Assembly: GCA_016791045.1 (NCBI GenBank)
Contig: JAEUNO010000019.1
Location: forward strand, 62,001 to 126,000
Direction: 5' to 3'
DNA: 64,000 nt
DNA from: Methyloversatilis sp.
Lineage (GTDB): Bacteria > Pseudomonadota > Gammaproteobacteria > Burkholderiales > Rhodocyclaceae
Shown here: in pieces, positions 63,238 to 64,000 of the stretch
Layout: each line of letters begins with the position of its first letter
Numbering within the stretch: the stretch's first letter is position 1
Made by a program: the position numbers and the translations under genes
Notes under the pieces: model-generated
Told to the model about the DNA's origin: nothing
What the model saw: the letters and a program-made list of their open reading frames with translations, nothing else
Databases searched by the model: none

Positions 63238-64000
63238 TCAGGCGAAGGCGTGCCACACCTCGAAGCCGATCAGCAGTGCGACCAGCAGGCACAGGAACTG
63301 TATCCAGCGCAGCTGCCGGCGGCTGCGCTGTTCGAGATCGACCGCCTCCTGGCGCACGTCCTGCGCCGCGGACTGGCTCAGCACCTTGTGCGCCAGCCGC
63401 GGCAGCTCCGGCATCATCATCGCCCACGCCGGCGCCTCGTCGAGCAGCTTGCGGCGCAGCGCGCGCCAGCCGACCTGTTCGCTCATCCAGCGTTCCAGAA
63501 AGGGCTTGGCGGTTTTCCACAGATCCAGCTCCGGGTCGAGCTGGCGCCCCAGACCTTCGATGTTGAGCAGGGTTTTCTGCAGCAGCACCAGCTGCGGCTG
63601 GATTTCGACATTGAACCGGCGCGACACCTGGAACAGCCGCAGCAGCGTGCGGCCGAACTCGATTTCCTTCAGCGGCTTGTCGAAGATGGGTTCGCAGACG
63701 GCACGGATCGACGCCTCGAACTCATCCACCCGGGTACCGCGCGGCACCCAGCCGGCATCGACGTGCGCCTGCGCCACGCGCTTGTAGTCACGCTGGAAGA
63801 ACGCGAGGAAGTTCTGCGCCAGGTAGTTCTTGTCCACATCGGTCAGCGTACCCATGATGCCGAAATCGAGTGCGATGTACTGGCCGTCGGGCGCGACGAA
63901 AATGTTGCCCGGGTGCATGTCGGCGTGGAAGAAGCCATCGCGGAACACCTGGGTGAAGAAGATTTCTACACCGGCGCGCGACAGCGCCGCCATGTCGACA
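63238..64000 (-). CDS. ubiB: UbiB-family protein kinase-like ubiquinone biosynthesis protein (partial)
   Basis: Only the C-terminal 253 residues lie in the window; the 5' part is beyond base 64000. It shows the atypical kinase motifs [17 protein letters not shown] (catalytic loop with Asn) and [14 protein letters not shown] (the Mg2+ Asp), and two C-terminal membrane helices near the end ([24 protein letters not shown]). UbiB family members support ubiquinone synthesis through ATPase activity. Confidence 0.95.
   Translation of the reverse strand, partial: VDMAALSRAGVEIFFTQVFRDGFFHADMHPGNIFVAPDGQYIALDFGIMGTLTDVDKNYLAQNFLAFFQRDYKRVAQAHVDAGWVPRGTRVDEFEASIRAVCEPIFDKPLKEIEFGRTLLRLFQVSRRFNVEIQPQLVLLQKTLLNIEGLGRQLDPELDLWKTAKPFLERWMSEQVGWRALRRKLLDEAPAWAMMMPELPRLAHKVLSQSAAQDVRQEAVDLEQRSRRQLRWIQFLCLLVALLIGFEVWHAFA

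Overview
The window is a high-GC, densely packed bacterial chromosome segment. Gene content points to a betaproteobacterium: DsbD, a Slt-type transglycosylase, RuvB, RsuA, MsbA, ZapA with a 6S RNA-like locus behind it, UbiK and UbiB, a PEP-CTERM protein, a tripartite tricarboxylate (Tct/Bug) importer and a sigma-54/NtrC-type glnK-amtB operon. The mix resembles Rhodocyclales/Nitrosomonadales-type organisms such as Methyloversatilis, but the genus is an inference. I saw no rRNA, tRNA, CRISPR array, transposase or prophage; it reads as ordinary core chromosome with some accessory patches.

Layout. 1-4254 (minus): yqaA-like, vanZ-like, thioredoxin-like [2Fe-2S] ferredoxin, hydrolase, cutA and dsbD (cut by the left edge), mostly overlapping or closely spaced. 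4368-7451 (plus): ilvA translationally coupled to a YVTN beta-propeller gene, then an SRPBCC protein and a terminator. 7507-14841: 5-formyl-THF cyclo-ligase, lytic transglycosylase, NDUFA9-like reductase, cca, and the minus-strand MBL hydrolase-rsuA-ruvB run. 14956-19307: GST-like protein, small acidic protein, YchJ, glycine-zipper lipoprotein, PfkB kinase and a glycosyltransferase. 19434-23469 (plus): TlpA-like thioredoxin, transglutaminase-like protein, ABC exporter, a 29-bp inverted repeat and a truncated haemoglobin. 23579-30334: PEP-CTERM protein, then GT2, GtrA, YdjC/HpnK-type deacetylase, a GT39-like membrane protein and a large CorA-like protein, a probable cell-surface glycan or lipid modification group. 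30398-35386: RNB exoribonuclease, mgtE, a secreted protein, TauE/SafE.

35520-41351 (minus) is the most interesting block: an acyl-CoA synthetase whose P-loop looks like oxalate-CoA ligases, a complete TctC-TctB-TctA importer and a PanE-family reductase. PanE2 of Methylobacterium extorquens is known as an oxalyl-CoA reductase. Together the genes could import oxalate, activate it directly with ATP and CoA, and reduce oxalyl-CoA to glyoxylate. A palindromic TetR-type operator lies upstream. This reading is inference.

41699-42799 holds a probable 6S RNA gene, zapA, a short coiled-coil partner gene and a small secreted protein. 43014-46124 has a histidine phosphatase, msbA, a 43-residue lysine-rich protein and a CIA30 protein. 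46222-56580 carries an FtsX-type ABC pair, a CSS-motif EAL phosphodiesterase, asparaginase, dbpA, a patatin, a YgjP-like metallopeptidase, two YceI proteins and ubiK. 56767-59627 is a nitrogen-control unit: NtrC-like site, sigma-54 promoter, TorF-type porin, glnK, amtB, terminator. The right end has two small unknown proteins, a sodium:solute symporter, a CheC-like protein and the C-terminal part of UbiB (cut by the right edge).
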